This document shows, in pieces, positions 1 through 14,050 of a stretch of DNA of 64,000 nucleotides (positions within the stretch are counted from its first letter, which is position 1; the number at the start of each line of letters is the position of its first letter). The stretch spans positions 124,001 to 188,000 of the forward strand of contig JAESII010000007.1 in assembly GCA_016756725.1 (NCBI GenBank), in the 5' to 3' direction. This DNA is from Synergistaceae bacterium. Its GTDB lineage: Bacteria; Synergistota; Synergistia; Synergistales; Aminithiophilaceae. A model generated the notes under the pieces. The model searched no databases and was not told where the DNA came from. It saw nothing but the letters and a program-made list of their open reading frames with translations. A program made the translations under genes and the position numbers.

Positions 1-135
1 TGTCAACCGATCAATTTCCAAATTGGAGGGTTGAACCATATGTGATTTTAATCGTTATGACTTTTTGCTCTTGACGAAAATCGATCGCCAGACGGATGAT
101 GGGAGACGGAAAATCGAGCTGAAGGGAGGCCCAGA

Positions 136-1512
136 ATGGAGCAAAAGCAAATGAAGACCTTCGGCGTCCTCGACATGGGACTCTTCAGCCTCTGTGCCAT
201 CGTCGTCATCGACACCCTGCCGGCGACGGCGGCCATCGGTCCGTCGGCCCTGGGCTGGTGGATCGTGGCAATGTTCTGCTTCTTCCTGCCCTACGGGCTC
301 GTCTCGGCCGAGCTGGGGTCGGCCTATCCCGACGAGGGAGGACTGGGAGCCTGGATCGGCCGAGCTTTCGGCCGTCGCTGGGGCGCCCGGGTCACCTGGC
401 TCTACTGGGCTCAGCTCGCCCTGGGACTCCCCTCCGTCTACGTTCTCTTTTCTGCCATGACAATCCGTCTTTTCTTTCCCGATTTGGGATTGGGCCCTCA
501 AGTCGCCCTGGCCTTTGCTGCCACGTGGTTGACCATCGGCCTGGCTCTGCTTCCCCTGGCTGAGGCCAAGTGGATCGCAACAACGGGAGCCCTGGCCAAG
601 ATCGCCGTCGTCGTCGCCCTCATCGGGGCCGCTGCCCTTCACCTTGTCGAGGGATCTCCGGCCAACGACCTCACCTGGACCAACCTCCTACCCACCCGCG
701 ACGGGGGGCTGGCCTTTGTGCCCATCATCCTCTTCAACCTGGCGGGCTTCGAGCTCATGGCCGGAGCCTCGGCGGAGATGAAAGACCCTAGGCGGGATGT
801 GCCCCGGGCCATTGGCAGCGCCGGCGCCGTCATCACCCTCCTCTACCTCGCGGCCACGGCAAGCCTTCTTGTCCTGATCCCCTCGGACCAGCTTTCACTG
901 GTTAACGGCATCGTCGACGCCTTCGAGGCCGTTTTCGGAACAACGGGCTGGGGCCGGAGGGCGACGATCCTGACGGGTTCGCTGGTTCTTCTTTCCATCG
1001 TCCCCACCATGATGAGCTGGACCCTCGGCGTCAGCCGCGTCGCCGCAGCGGCAGCCCGTTCCGGCGAGCTGCCGCCCCTTTTCGGCCTGCTCCACCCGAG
1101 ATGGGCAACTCCCCTGGGAGCGCCCCTCCTCGCCGGAGTCGTCGCTTCGACCGGCCTCTTTCTCTACGGCCTGGCGGCGGGAACATCGGAAGACCTCTTC
1201 TGGAGCCTCACGGCCTTCGCCTCGATCCTCTTCCTCTTGCCGTACGTCCTGCTTTTTGCCGCCTTCATCCGACTGCGACGCACCGACAAAAGGGCAAGAC
1301 CCTATGCCGTCCCGGGATCGGAAACATTCGCCATAGGCGCCGCCCTGGCGGCCGCCCTCTTCGTGGCCCTGGCCATTCTCCTTTTCCTCTGGGTTCCCGG
1401 CGAACCCGTGAACTGGGCCTTCACCCTCCCCCTACTGGTCGGCCTGATCGCCTCTCTGGCCTGGGGAGAATACCTCATCGGCAGCGCAGAAAAACGGTCC
1501 CTTTCGGGCTGA
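136..1512 (+). CDS. APC-family amino acid permease
   Basis: 458-aa ORF, about 12 hydrophobic segments, N-terminus MGLFSLCAIVVIDTLPATAAIGPSALGWW and overall pattern of amino-acid/polyamine/organocation permeases. Confidence 0.85.
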   Translation: MEQKQMKTFGVLDMGLFSLCAIVVIDTLPATAAIGPSALGWWIVAMFCFFLPYGLVSAELGSAYPDEGGLGAWIGRAFGRRWGARVTWLYWAQLALGLPSVYVLFSAMTIRLFFPDLGLGPQVALAFAATWLTIGLALLPLAEAKWIATTGALAKIAVVVALIGAAALHLVEGSPANDLTWTNLLPTRDGGLAFVPIILFNLAGFELMAGASAEMKDPRRDVPRAIGSAGAVITLLYLAATASLLVLIPSDQLSLVNGIVDAFEAVFGTTGWGRRATILTGSLVLLSIVPTMMSWTLGVSRVAAAAARSGELPPLFGLLHPRWATPLGAPLLAGVVASTGLFLYGLAAGTSEDLFWSLTAFASILFLLPYVLLFAAFIRLRRTDKRARPYAVPGSETFAIGAALAAALFVALAILLFLWVPGEPVNWAFTLPLLVGLIASLAWGEYLIGSAEKRSLSG

Positions 1513-1613
1513 TCTCCCCTTCTCCTGCCGGCGAGGCAAGGCGGAATGGCAAAAGAGCGAGGAGAACCCGACAGCAGAGACATCTGATACCACAGAGCAA
1601 GGAGGAGATCCCC

Positions 1614-2219
1614 ATGAGAAAACCGGCACCGGCCAACTGGCCCCTTGTGGACGTCATCGCCAACCGTTGGAGCCCCCGGGCCTTTTCGGCCCGCATCCCG
1701 AAAGCGGAAATCCTGGCTTCCCTTTTCGAGGCCGCCCGTTGGGCCCCGTCGGCCTTCAACGAACAGCCCTGGCGCTTTCTCGTCGCCACGCAAGAGGAAC
1801 CCCAAGCTCATGCGACGATGCTCTCCTGCCTCGTCGAGGCGAACCAGACCTGGGCTGTCAAGGCTCCTGTCCTGGCCGTTCTGTTGACGAAAAAGACCTT
1901 CAGCCACAACGGCAAGTCCAACCGCTGGTTTCATCACGACGCCGGACTGGCTCTGGAAAACCTGCTCCTTCAGGCTGTCGCCGGAGGTCTTGTCGGCCAT
2001 CCCATGGCCGGCTTCGACCGCGACAGGATCCGCGAAATCTATGCCGTGCCCGACGATTTCGACCCCGTGACGGCCGTCGCCCTGGGCTATCCCGGCGACC
2101 CCCAGGAACTGGACGACGAGCTCCGCTCCCGCGAGCTTGCCCCCCGAGAACGGCTGCCGCTGGAGCAGACGGTCTTCAGCGGCTCCTGGGGGCAGGCAGC
2201 CCCCTTCGTCAAAGAGTGA
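1614..2219 (+). CDS. Nitroreductase family protein
   Basis: Start MRKPAPANWPLVDVIANRWSPRAFS inside the longer ORF 1101..2219, preceded by aaggaggag SD; motifs RWSPRAF, AARWAPSAFNEQPWRF, DAGLALENLLLQA. Confidence 0.85.
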   Translation: MRKPAPANWPLVDVIANRWSPRAFSARIPKAEILASLFEAARWAPSAFNEQPWRFLVATQEEPQAHATMLSCLVEANQTWAVKAPVLAVLLTKKTFSHNGKSNRWFHHDAGLALENLLLQAVAGGLVGHPMAGFDRDRIREIYAVPDDFDPVTAVALGYPGDPQELDDELRSRELAPRERLPLEQTVFSGSWGQAAPFVKE

Positions 2220-2222
2220 AAC

Positions 2223-2274
2223 CCCGCAAAAAAGCGGGGGGGAGCCCGATGGCTCCCCCCCGCTTTTTTGCGGG
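2223..2274. terminator. Bidirectional intrinsic terminator, perfect 24-bp arms, 4-nt loop
   Basis: cccgcaaaaaagcgggggggagcc-cgat-ggctcccccccgcttttttgcggg between convergent nitroreductase and PFOR genes. Confidence 0.85.
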
Positions 2275-2275
2275 C

Positions 2276-5815
<3,540 letters not shown>

Positions 5816-6099
5816 AAGGCCTCCTGTCTCGCTTTCGTCGGAATCCCGGGGAAGTCGTCGGGATGCAGTGGCATGGGAACATTCCCCCCGTGGATATTTT
5901 ATGCATATAGGGCAATCTGTCGCAATAGTCTAACGCCACTTTCGTCCCGATACAGCAAGATTGACTCCCCTCTCGGCAGATCTCTTCCGAAAAAGGCGGC
6001 AGCCACCGCCCATAGGAGCCACACTTCCAGTTTAGCATGATTGGGGACAGAAGAAAGGGCAAGGAGTAAGGCGAAGGGCATCAAAAAGAGGGGGACCGA

Positions 6100-6137
6100 G
6101 CAGGGTCAGGGCGGAATTCCTTCCGCCCTGACCCTGC
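6100..6137. terminator. Intrinsic terminator-type hairpin at the end of the V-ATPase operon
   Basis: gcagggtcagggcggaa-ttcc-ttccgccctgaccctgc, perfect 17-bp arms just past the subunit B stop. Confidence 0.7.
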
Positions 6138-6145
6138 CGAGGACG

Positions 6146-7528
6146 TCACTTCGTCGCCTTTGAGGGAAGGTGCTTTCGGACCAGCTCCGAGGGGAGACGG
6201 TTCAGCTCCGTCCGGGGCAGGATGGCCAGAAGCTCCCAGGCCAGGTCGAGGGAGACGCCAATTTCGCGGTCCTCCTGATCGCCCTGGGAGAGAAAGCGCC
6301 TCTCGAAGGCATCGCCGAAGCGAAGGTAGCTCTTTTCTGTGGCACCCAGCTCATCTTCGCCGACGACTCCGGCAAGGGCGCGGATTTCCTGGACGCGGCT
6401 GTAGGAGGCGAAAAGCTGCCCGGCCAGATCGGGATGATCGTCGCGAGTGTAGCCCTTGCCAATGCTGTCCTTCATGAGCCGCGACAGGCTGGCCGGGATG
6501 TCGACGGGGGGATAGGCGCCCTGGGCGTCCTGCTCCCGGGAAAGGACGATCTGACCTTCGGTGATGAACCCCGTCAGGTCCGGAATGGGGTGGGTGATGT
6601 CGTCGTTGGGCATGGTCAGAATGGGCAGCTGCGTCAGGCTCCCCGGACGGTCGCGGAGGACGCCGGCCCTCTCGTAGAGGGAGGCCAGGTCGCTGTAGAG
6701 ATAGCCGGGGTAACCCTTGCGGCTCGGGACCTCGCCGCGGGCGACGGCGAGCTCCCGCAGGGCCTCGCAGTAGTTGGTCATGTCCGTCATGACGACGAGG
6801 ACGTGATAGCCCAGGTCGAAGGCAAGGTACTCCGCCGCCGTCAGGGCCGTCCGGGGAGCGGCGAGACGCTCGATGACGGGATCGGAGGCGAGGTTGAGGA
6901 AGACCACCGGCGGCTGGCCCTTCCCGGCATCGCGGAGGGCCTCGATGAAGTAGGCGGCGTCATCGTTGCGGATGCCGATGCCGACGAAGACGACGGCGAA
7001 GTTGTCGCCTGACGTGATCCGCGACTGGGAGGCGATCTGGACGGCCAGTCGGTTGTGGGGCAGACCGTTGGAAGAAAAAATGGGCAGTTTCTGCCCCCGG
7101 ATGAGGGTCATGAGGGTATCGATGACGGAAAGGCCCGTATGGATAAAGTCCCGCGGGTAGGCCCGAGCCATGGGGTTGATGGGCCGCCCGTTGATGTCGC
7201 TTTGGAAACCGCCCAGGACGGCCCCGCAGCCATCGCGAGGCTCGCCGAGTCCGTCGAAGGTGCGCCCCAGGATGGAGGGACTCAGAGCCATCTCGAGATG
7301 GCGGCCGAGAAAACGGACACGGCTGCCGTCGGGCACGAGGGCTGCCGTTCCGGCAAAGACCTGAACGACGGCACGGTCCTCCTCGATGAGAACGACTCGG
7401 CCGCGTCTCGGTCGCCCGTCGGGGCCTACGATCTCGACGGCCTCGTCGTAGCCGACTCCTCTGACACCGTCGACAAAGACGAGAGGCCCGTCGACGGCCT
7501 GGAGCCCTCTGTATTCGGCAAGGCTCAT
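6146..7528 (-). CDS. atpB: V/A-type ATP synthase subunit B
   Basis: Full-length homology pattern (EYRGLQAVDGPLVFVDGVRGVGYDEAVEIV..., PGYLYSDLASLYERAG, LTQLPILTMPNDDITHPIPDLTGFITEGQI). Confidence 0.96.
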   Translation of the reverse strand: MSLAEYRGLQAVDGPLVFVDGVRGVGYDEAVEIVGPDGRPRRGRVVLIEEDRAVVQVFAGTAALVPDGSRVRFLGRHLEMALSPSILGRTFDGLGEPRDGCGAVLGGFQSDINGRPINPMARAYPRDFIHTGLSVIDTLMTLIRGQKLPIFSSNGLPHNRLAVQIASQSRITSGDNFAVVFVGIGIRNDDAAYFIEALRDAGKGQPPVVFLNLASDPVIERLAAPRTALTAAEYLAFDLGYHVLVVMTDMTNYCEALRELAVARGEVPSRKGYPGYLYSDLASLYERAGVLRDRPGSLTQLPILTMPNDDITHPIPDLTGFITEGQIVLSREQDAQGAYPPVDIPASLSRLMKDSIGKGYTRDDHPDLAGQLFASYSRVQEIRALAGVVGEDELGATEKSYLRFGDAFERRFLSQGDQEDREIGVSLDLAWELLAILPRTELNRLPSELVRKHLPSKATK

Positions 7529-9315
7529 CGCCGATCCCTCCCTCCGGCCAGACGTTCAGCGCCGATGCGCTCAAGGCGAGACTCAAGGCGGCGCCGGATC
7601 TCTTCGAATTCCTCCAGCTTTTCTCCGTCGATCTCCCGCAGCCGGTAGAGAGAGGCCACCTCCTGCGTCTCTCTCACCAGACGGAGGGGAACGCCCTTGG
7701 CGACCAGGGCCTGGGCGCGGCGGTAGAAGTGGACGATGAGCTCCATAATGGCGAAGGTCTTGGCCGGCGGACAGTAAGAATCAGGACCGAACGCCCCCTG
7801 CTGGAGGAATCCCGTCTTGATGATAGAGGCCACGAGGGCGATGAGACGCTGCTCGTCGGGCAGGACGTCTTCGCCGACGAGCTGAATCACCTGCTGGACG
7901 TGCTCGTCTTCGGCGAGGATCCGTCGCAGCTCGGTCTGGACTTCGCCCCACCGGGGATCGACGTGGCTCTCGAACCAGGGACGGACCTCGGCGGCATACT
8001 CGCTGTAAGAGGCGGTCCAGCTGATGGCCGGATAGTGTCTGGCCGAGGCCAGCTCCCGCTCTAGAGCCCAGAAGCAGCGGATGAACCGTTTCGTGTGCCG
8101 CGTCACGGGCTCCGTGAAATCTCCGCCCGGCGGAGAGACGGCGCCGATGAGGGTGACACTCCCCTGCTCGCCGCCGAGGGTGGTCACCCGGCCCGCCCGT
8201 TCATAGAACTCGGCCAGCCGTGACGGGAGGTAGGCGGGAAAACCCTCCTCGGCGGGAATTTCCTCAAGGCGACCCGAGATCTCCCTCAGGGCCTCGGCCC
8301 AGCGGGAGGTGGAGTCGGCCATGAGGGCCACGTCGTAGCCCATGTCACGGAAATATTCGGCGATGGTCAGGCCCGTGTAGATCGAGGCCTCCCGTGCCGC
8401 AACGGGCATGTTGGACGTGTTGGCGATGAGGATGGTCCGCTCCATCAGGGGATGGCCCGTCGCCGGGTCGACGAGGGCCGGGAACTCCTCCAGGACCTGG
8501 GTCATCTCGTTGCCCCTCTCGCCGCAGCCGATGTAGACGACGAGCTTGGCGTCGCTCCACTTGGCGAGCTGGTGCTGCGTCACCGTCTTGCCCGTTCCGA
8601 AGCCCCCGGGGATGGCGGCCACGCCGCCCCGGGCGATGGGGAAGTAGCCGTCGATGACGCGTTGGCCCGTCAGAAGGGGCTCCTCGGGAAGCAGACGTTG
8701 CCTGACGGGCCGGGGCGTCCGGACGGGCCAGCGCTGGATGAGGGGAAGGACCCTCTCGCGGCCGAAGCCGTCACGGAGGCGGGCCAGGACGGCCGAACCG
8801 TCATGGTGGCCCTGGGGCAGGATCTCAAGGATCTCCCCTTCCATGCCCGGCGGCAGGAGGAGACGGTGTTCCAGGAGAGGCGTCTCCTTCACCGTGGCGA
8901 GAAGACTGCCCTCGGTGACGATCTCGCCCTTGCGGACCTGGGGAAAGACCTCCCAGTTGCGGTCTCCTTCGAGCTGTTGGAGACCGCCGCCGCGGTCCAT
9001 GAAGGCGCCGGTCTTCTCCAGAAGGGCCCCGAGGGGACGGCCGATGCCGTCCAGGATGGCTCCGACCAGGCCTGGGCCGAGGGTCACCGACAGGGGTTCG
9101 CCCAGGCCCTTCACGGGCTCTCCGGGCCGAAGGCCCTGGGTTTCCTCGAAGAGCTGGAGAACGCCCTCGTTGCCGTCGAGGCGGATGACTTCCCCCAGAA
9201 GGCGGAGTTCTCCGACCTCGACCATCTCGCGCATGGCGAAGGAACTCAGGCCCGTCGCACGGACGACGGGCCCGTTCACGGAAAGGATTCTGCCGATCCT
9301 GTTCACGGCGCCCAC
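7525..9315 (-). CDS. atpA: V/A-type ATP synthase subunit A (catalytic)
   Basis: Walker [78 protein letters not shown]. Confidence 0.97.
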   Translation of the reverse strand: MGAVNRIGRILSVNGPVVRATGLSSFAMREMVEVGELRLLGEVIRLDGNEGVLQLFEETQGLRPGEPVKGLGEPLSVTLGPGLVGAILDGIGRPLGALLEKTGAFMDRGGGLQQLEGDRNWEVFPQVRKGEIVTEGSLLATVKETPLLEHRLLLPPGMEGEILEILPQGHHDGSAVLARLRDGFGRERVLPLIQRWPVRTPRPVRQRLLPEEPLLTGQRVIDGYFPIARGGVAAIPGGFGTGKTVTQHQLAKWSDAKLVVYIGCGERGNEMTQVLEEFPALVDPATGHPLMERTILIANTSNMPVAAREASIYTGLTIAEYFRDMGYDVALMADSTSRWAEALREISGRLEEIPAEEGFPAYLPSRLAEFYERAGRVTTLGGEQGSVTLIGAVSPPGGDFTEPVTRHTKRFIRCFWALERELASARHYPAISWTASYSEYAAEVRPWFESHVDPRWGEVQTELRRILAEDEHVQQVIQLVGEDVLPDEQRLIALVASIIKTGFLQQGAFGPDSYCPPAKTFAIMELIVHFYRRAQALVAKGVPLRLVRETQEVASLYRLREIDGEKLEEFEEIRRRLESRLERIGAERLAGGRDRR

Positions 9316-9933
9316 CTAATGAGTGGCCAGAAGGGCGTCAGCCAGGCGTTCCCGGAATTCGGAAGCCTTGGAGTGCCAGTCGGCCAAAAGACGGCGCCGT
9401 CCGTCAGGCGTCTCGATCCAGAGTCCCCCTAAAATGGAGGCCGGTTCCGATGCGCCCTCAAAGGCGATGGAGGGGAAGGCCTGGCCCAGACGCACGAGCA
9501 GCCCGGAAAGATGAGGCCATTCGCGGGGCCCGGGACGGACGAGCAACGCCTCCACACCGGGCAGGGCCTCGACGGCCTCCAGGGCCAGACCGAAGAGGAT
9601 ATCCCCGTAATCGGGCCTGAGGGCCAAGGCGGCCAGGGCCTCCTCGAGCCTCCGAAGGGCCTCGTCGAGGAGAAGGTTCTGGAGACGGATCCGCTCCAGC
9701 GACCGATCCCGCTCGGCGGCGGCAATCTGGCGTCGCCGAATCTCCTGGGCCCGCGATTCGGATTCTTCAAGAATGAGGGCGATCTGCTGATCGATCCGGG
9801 CCTCCTCGGCCCGCCGCCACCTTTCGGCTTCGGCTTCGGCCGAATGGATCAGGGCCTCTTTCTGGGAATCGGCGCGGTCCAGGAGAAGGTCCCTCAGGGC
9901 CCCGACCTTGCCGTTGTCTCCTTCTCTCATCAC
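9316..9933 (-). CDS. atpE: V/A-type ATP synthase subunit E
   Basis: 205-aa charged coiled-coil protein in the operon, C-terminal GGLWIETPDGRRRLLADWHSKASEFRERLADALL. Confidence 0.85.
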   Translation of the reverse strand: MMREGDNGKVGALRDLLLDRADSQKEALIHSAEAEAERWRRAEEARIDQQIALILEESESRAQEIRRRQIAAAERDRSLERIRLQNLLLDEALRRLEEALAALALRPDYGDILFGLALEAVEALPGVEALLVRPGPREWPHLSGLLVRLGQAFPSIAFEGASEPASILGGLWIETPDGRRRLLADWHSKASEFRERLADALLATH

Positions 9934-10235
9934 GACTTCACCCCCAGGGCGTCTTGCAGAAAGCGTTCCATAAAGCCTTGGCCGCGGCGGACGCCTCCGG
10001 GACCGGGAACCTCGACGACGAGGGGAAGGCCACCATCAAGCCGGAGTTCACGGAGTCGGGGCGACACCCATGAGGCGGCCTCTTCGGTGAAGGCGATCAA
10101 GGCCAGATCCTCCTCCTGAAGGGCCTCATCAAGGGCGGCATCGACATTCTCCCGATCCACGAGCCGCCCCGAGAGGCCGGCCAGGCGAAAACCGACGAGC
10201 GTCTCCTGGCTGTCGCTGAGGACGAGTCCTCTCAC
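9930..10235 (-). CDS. atpF: V/A-type ATP synthase subunit F
   Basis: 101 aa; LSDSQETLVGFRLAGLSG...ALIAFTEEAASWV typical of V-ATPase F; 4-nt overlap with atpE. Confidence 0.85.
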   Translation of the reverse strand: MRGLVLSDSQETLVGFRLAGLSGRLVDRENVDAALDEALQEEDLALIAFTEEAASWVSPRLRELRLDGGLPLVVEVPGPGGVRRGQGFMERFLQDALGVKS

Positions 10236-10238
10236 GGC

Positions 10239-10646
10239 CTAAAGCCTTCCCAGGATCAGAAGGGAGACGATGACGCCGTAGATGGCGATCCCTTCGGCCA
10301 GGCCGAGATAGATCAGCGTCGTTCCGAGCAGTTCCGGCTTCTCGGCCACCGCCCCCAGGGCTGCGGCACCGACCATGGCGACGGCGATACCGGCGCCGAG
10401 ACAGGCCATGCCCGTAGCGAGACTGGCGCCGATGAAACCCAGGCCCGACGAGGCCGCAGCTCCCTCGGCGGCCAGAGCCGGAGCCTCAAGGAGAACCATT
10501 ACCAAAGCGGCGCAAAGAGCGATGAAACCGGCCGACAGAGCCGTGGCCAAGACCCTCCGGGGCGCCCCGGAAGGACGCCGATGAAGACGGAAACCGAAAA
10601 CGATCGTTGCCAGAGAGACCGTCACCAGCAGAACCAACCCCGTCAT
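10239..10646 (-). CDS. atpK: V/A-type ATP synthase subunit K (proteolipid)
   Basis: 135 aa, extra N-terminal TM plus c-type hairpin; GLAEGIAIYGVIVSLLIL with the conserved Glu. Confidence 0.9.
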   Translation of the reverse strand: MTGLVLLVTVSLATIVFGFRLHRRPSGAPRRVLATALSAGFIALCAALVMVLLEAPALAAEGAAASSGLGFIGASLATGMACLGAGIAVAMVGAAALGAVAEKPELLGTTLIYLGLAEGIAIYGVIVSLLILGRL

Positions 10647-12622
10647 GATAGGACTCCTTTCTTGATCTTCTCGTAGCGGTAGAGGGCCGAGGCCCGTCCC
10701 CAGGGGACGGGCCGCAGGGGCCGGCCGCCGCCGCGGAAGAATTTGCCGAACAGCTCATAGTACTCGAGGCGCAGGGTCTGGATGAAGACGATGAGCCCTT
10801 CGAGAAGGACGATCAGGGCATGGCCGAATACGAGGAGGATGACCTCGAGGACAAATCCCCCCGGCAGGGCCGAAGCCTGATCGGCCAGGAGAAAGACCGC
10901 CATGGAAAGGCCGGCGTGGTTGAGGGCGAAGGCGGCGAGGCGGACGAAGGAGGCCGTGTTGCTCAGGAAGGAGAAGAGGTGGTGAAAACGGCTGAAACCC
11001 TCGACGGCGGCGCTTCCCTTGTCCTTTTCCTTGTCCCGGCCCGGCAAGAGGCGCGGCACGATTCCGGCCAGCAGAAAGATCAGCGCCAGGAGAACCGTTG
11101 TCGTCATGGCCACGCTGAAGGCCCTGTCGCCTCCGATACCGGTGAGGCCGAAAACGCCCAGCAGGACGGCGGACCAGTAGAGAGCCAGACCGACAAGTCC
11201 CTTGTCGCCGAAGAGGAAATCAAACCCGTCGCGGCGCTTCCAGCTCTCCTGGAGGCCGAGGATCATGGCGATGGAGAGGCAGCAGACACCCGTCACGAGA
11301 GAGGCGGCGATCAGGGCCGACGTGTCGTGCATGGGCGAGAGCCAAAGCGGTTCCATCAGATCCTCTCGGCCCATGACGCTGCCATAGAGGAAGCCGAAGA
11401 GGATCGAGACGGCGCCGGCGAGCTGCACCACCGCCCCGAGCCCCCGGGGAAGGGTTCCCTTGCGGGTGAGCCACCAGGCACCCAGGGACAGCAGGGCCCC
11501 ATGGCCGACGTCACCGAACATGAAGCCGAAGAAGAGACAGAAGGTGACGGCGACGACGAAGGAGGGGTCGCTTTCGCCGTAGGCGGGCAGACTGTAGAGA
11601 CCGACGATATCCTGAAAGGCCCGAACGAGGGGGAGGTTTTTCAGCACCGACGGGACGAGACCGCGCCGGACCTGTTCCGCATCGGGATCGTCGACGACGA
11701 GAACCGTCCGGGGCGCCCCTTCGGCCAGAGTGTCTTTCAGCTGAGGAACCTCATCGGCGGGGATCCAGCCCGAGACAAGATGGAGCCGGCCCATCTGGCC
11801 GCCTTCGCGGCAGATCTCCCAGATCCTCTGGCCCGAGTGAAGCCGTGAGTGGAGGGCCTCCAGCTCCTCGCCATGGCTGTCGAGGTAGTCCTGGACGGCC
11901 CGGCGGAGCCCCTCGGCGGCCCGCTGGCGATGGGCGAGCTTTTTCTTCAGCGTCGCCAGGGCCTCGGCAGCCGAACCTTGAGGGAGATCGTCGAGAGAGT
12001 AGGCCTTGAAAAGGAGCGAGTCCAGAAGTCTTTTGGCCCCCTCCAGATAGGCCGGCACCGTCAGAATCAGGAGCCACCGCTGCTTTCCCCGGAGAGCAAG
12101 ATTGAGGACGAGCATGGGGGCGTCCCGGGAGGAGTCGCGCAGGCGGCTCCAGTTCTCGTCGTCGACCCGTCCGAAGAGGGCCACCAGATGACGGGCTCGG
12201 GCCAGCTCGGAGGGCTTGCGCTTCAGCCGGGCCAGGGCCTCGAGGAAAAGGCATCCCGCCTCGAGCTGGTCCGTCGACTCGGCCAGTTCCTGGGAGCGAC
12301 GGTGCCATCGCGTCAGTTTCCGGACGATCTGGTCGACCATGGCCTGGGCCCGTTCGGGCGTGAGGTCGGCGTCGACGGCGAGAGGACGGGCCTCGGGGAT
12401 CTCCCTGCCCGCCAGGTCCCAGACGCTTTCGAGCTTTTCCAACGGCTCGTCGTAGGGGTTCTCCCGCACCGTCGTCAGGCCCGACCGAAGGCCGGCATCC
12501 TCGACACACATCCCCAACGGGAGAGGCTGAAAGGTCCCTCGGAGCAGGAGATGGCGCGCTGCCCACTCGATCTCTTCGAGGGGGCCGACGAGGGAGAGGG
12601 TTTTCATCTTCATGAGGGCCAT
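10643..12622 (-). CDS. atpI: V/A-type ATP synthase subunit I
   Basis: 659 aa; soluble N-half and polytopic C-half with FGFMFGDVGHGALLSLGAWWL and FVRLAAFALNHAGLSMAVF. Confidence 0.93.
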   Translation of the reverse strand: MALMKMKTLSLVGPLEEIEWAARHLLLRGTFQPLPLGMCVEDAGLRSGLTTVRENPYDEPLEKLESVWDLAGREIPEARPLAVDADLTPERAQAMVDQIVRKLTRWHRRSQELAESTDQLEAGCLFLEALARLKRKPSELARARHLVALFGRVDDENWSRLRDSSRDAPMLVLNLALRGKQRWLLILTVPAYLEGAKRLLDSLLFKAYSLDDLPQGSAAEALATLKKKLAHRQRAAEGLRRAVQDYLDSHGEELEALHSRLHSGQRIWEICREGGQMGRLHLVSGWIPADEVPQLKDTLAEGAPRTVLVVDDPDAEQVRRGLVPSVLKNLPLVRAFQDIVGLYSLPAYGESDPSFVVAVTFCLFFGFMFGDVGHGALLSLGAWWLTRKGTLPRGLGAVVQLAGAVSILFGFLYGSVMGREDLMEPLWLSPMHDTSALIAASLVTGVCCLSIAMILGLQESWKRRDGFDFLFGDKGLVGLALYWSAVLLGVFGLTGIGGDRAFSVAMTTTVLLALIFLLAGIVPRLLPGRDKEKDKGSAAVEGFSRFHHLFSFLSNTASFVRLAAFALNHAGLSMAVFLLADQASALPGGFVLEVILLVFGHALIVLLEGLIVFIQTLRLEYYELFGKFFRGGGRPLRPVPWGRASALYRYEKIKKGVLS

Positions 12623-13698
12623 CGGATTTCACCTCCGGGAATGAGGGGACGGCAGAGGAACAGGGCCCCCTGTCTCCGATCGAAGCCGTAGCGGACGTCT
12701 TCGACGAGGGTGATGACGTCGAAGGTCTCGAAACGGCGCAGAAAAAGGAGGGCCATCACGCTCTGAAGTCCCGGGACGCCCCGATGATAGAGGCGGAGGG
12801 CTTCGTCGCGAAGCCGCCGCTGCTTGGCCCGTTCCATCGAAAGCTCCTCCTCGCTCGCCCCTTCTTCGAAGAGCTCCCCATAGGGAGAGGAGCGCAGAAG
12901 GCGCCAGAGGGCCTCCTCGGAGGGGGCCTGAACGAGAGCGTTGAGGTCCTTAGGGCCGATCCGTTTCCCGCCAGGCATGAGAGCTCCCACCAGCTCGGCA
13001 CCGTCCATGGCATAGTAGCGTCGGCCCCGGCGTATCCAGGAGAGATTGGCCAGGTCGGCCTCGGTTCCGAAAAGACCGAGGAGGGCCTTTCCCGCAGGGC
13101 CGCCCAGGGAACGGCAGAGGTCGAGGATGATCGAAAAAAGACGCCGATCCAGAGCCATCTCGATGGGGAAAAGGGGGGTCCCAGGGTCATCAAGGGCGGC
13201 CACGAGGGAAGCGGCCTTGGGGCCCAGGGGAGTGGGAGCCAGCAGTCGGGCTACCTCATGGAAGGTGTCCGCTTCGGCGAGGTCGACGAGAGGATAGGGG
13301 GCCCGCGGGAAATGGCGGGCCAGGCGGCGGAAATAGTCCCTGTCGGCGCGGGAAGACCGGAGGCGGCGGAGGAGGCGTTTGAGATACTCCATGATCCACC
13401 GGTCCCGGAAAGTCTCGACAAGTCGCCTTTCGACGCCGCGGAAATGGGTGAAGAACCGCTCGGCCTCAAGGAAGGGGACGACGTAGACGATCTCCTCCAC
13501 GTCGATCCGCCCCAGAGCCTTGAGGTCAAGACCCTCGAAATAGCGTCCGTAGGGCTCGCTCTCGGCCAGGGAATAGACGATCTCCCCCACCGAATCGAGG
13601 TCGAGGAGGCGCCAGAAGAAATCGTCGTCCAGCAGGGAAGAGGCCTTGGCTCTCACGCCGGCGCAAAGCCGGCCGCCCAGGTCAAGCGACGGTGCCAC
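12610..13698 (-). CDS. atpC: V/A-type ATP synthase subunit C
   Basis: Part of ORF 12610..13992; GTG start at 13698 (VAPSLDLGGRLCAGVRAKASSLL) overlaps the end of the upstream G/H gene; body matches V-ATPase C/d subunit. Confidence 0.82.
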   Translation of the reverse strand: MAPSLDLGGRLCAGVRAKASSLLDDDFFWRLLDLDSVGEIVYSLAESEPYGRYFEGLDLKALGRIDVEEIVYVVPFLEAERFFTHFRGVERRLVETFRDRWIMEYLKRLLRRLRSSRADRDYFRRLARHFPRAPYPLVDLAEADTFHEVARLLAPTPLGPKAASLVAALDDPGTPLFPIEMALDRRLFSIILDLCRSLGGPAGKALLGLFGTEADLANLSWIRRGRRYYAMDGAELVGALMPGGKRIGPKDLNALVQAPSEEALWRLLRSSPYGELFEEGASEEELSMERAKQRRLRDEALRLYHRGVPGLQSVMALLFLRRFETFDVITLVEDVRYGFDRRQGALFLCRPLIPGGEIRWPS

Positions 13699-14044
13699 GG
13701 TCTCTGGCCTGGCGAATCCACCTCTCCGCTGCCTCGAGGGCGATGTCGCGGGCCACCTCCTCCATTCGCGAACGGGCGTGGAGGGCCAGACGATCCCGTT
13801 CCTGCTGGGCCAGCTGGCCGATGTGACGGGCCTCCTCCTCCGAAGCGGCCCGGGAACTCTCAAGGCGGGAACGGGCCTGCTCCCGGGCCGAGGCCAATTT
13901 CTGCTCGGCCTCGGCGGCAAAGGTCCGTTTCGTTTCCTCCAGGAGGGTCGCCGCCTTGCGGCGGGCCTCCTCGACGGTCCGTTCCGCCTCATCTTCGGCT
14001 CCGAGGAGCACGGAAAGAACCTGATCCAGATCCTTCATGACCAA
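13682..14044 (-). CDS. V/A-type ATP synthase peripheral stalk subunit G/H
   Basis: 120-aa Glu/Arg/Ala-rich coiled coil (DEAERTVEEARRKAATLLEETKRTFAAEAEQKLASAREQARSRLE); position in operon. Start could be 14038. Confidence 0.75.
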   Translation of the reverse strand: MVMKDLDQVLSVLLGAEDEAERTVEEARRKAATLLEETKRTFAAEAEQKLASAREQARSRLESSRAASEEEARHIGQLAQQERDRLALHARSRMEEVARDIALEAAERWIRQARDRGTVA

Positions 14045-14050
14045 CCCTCC

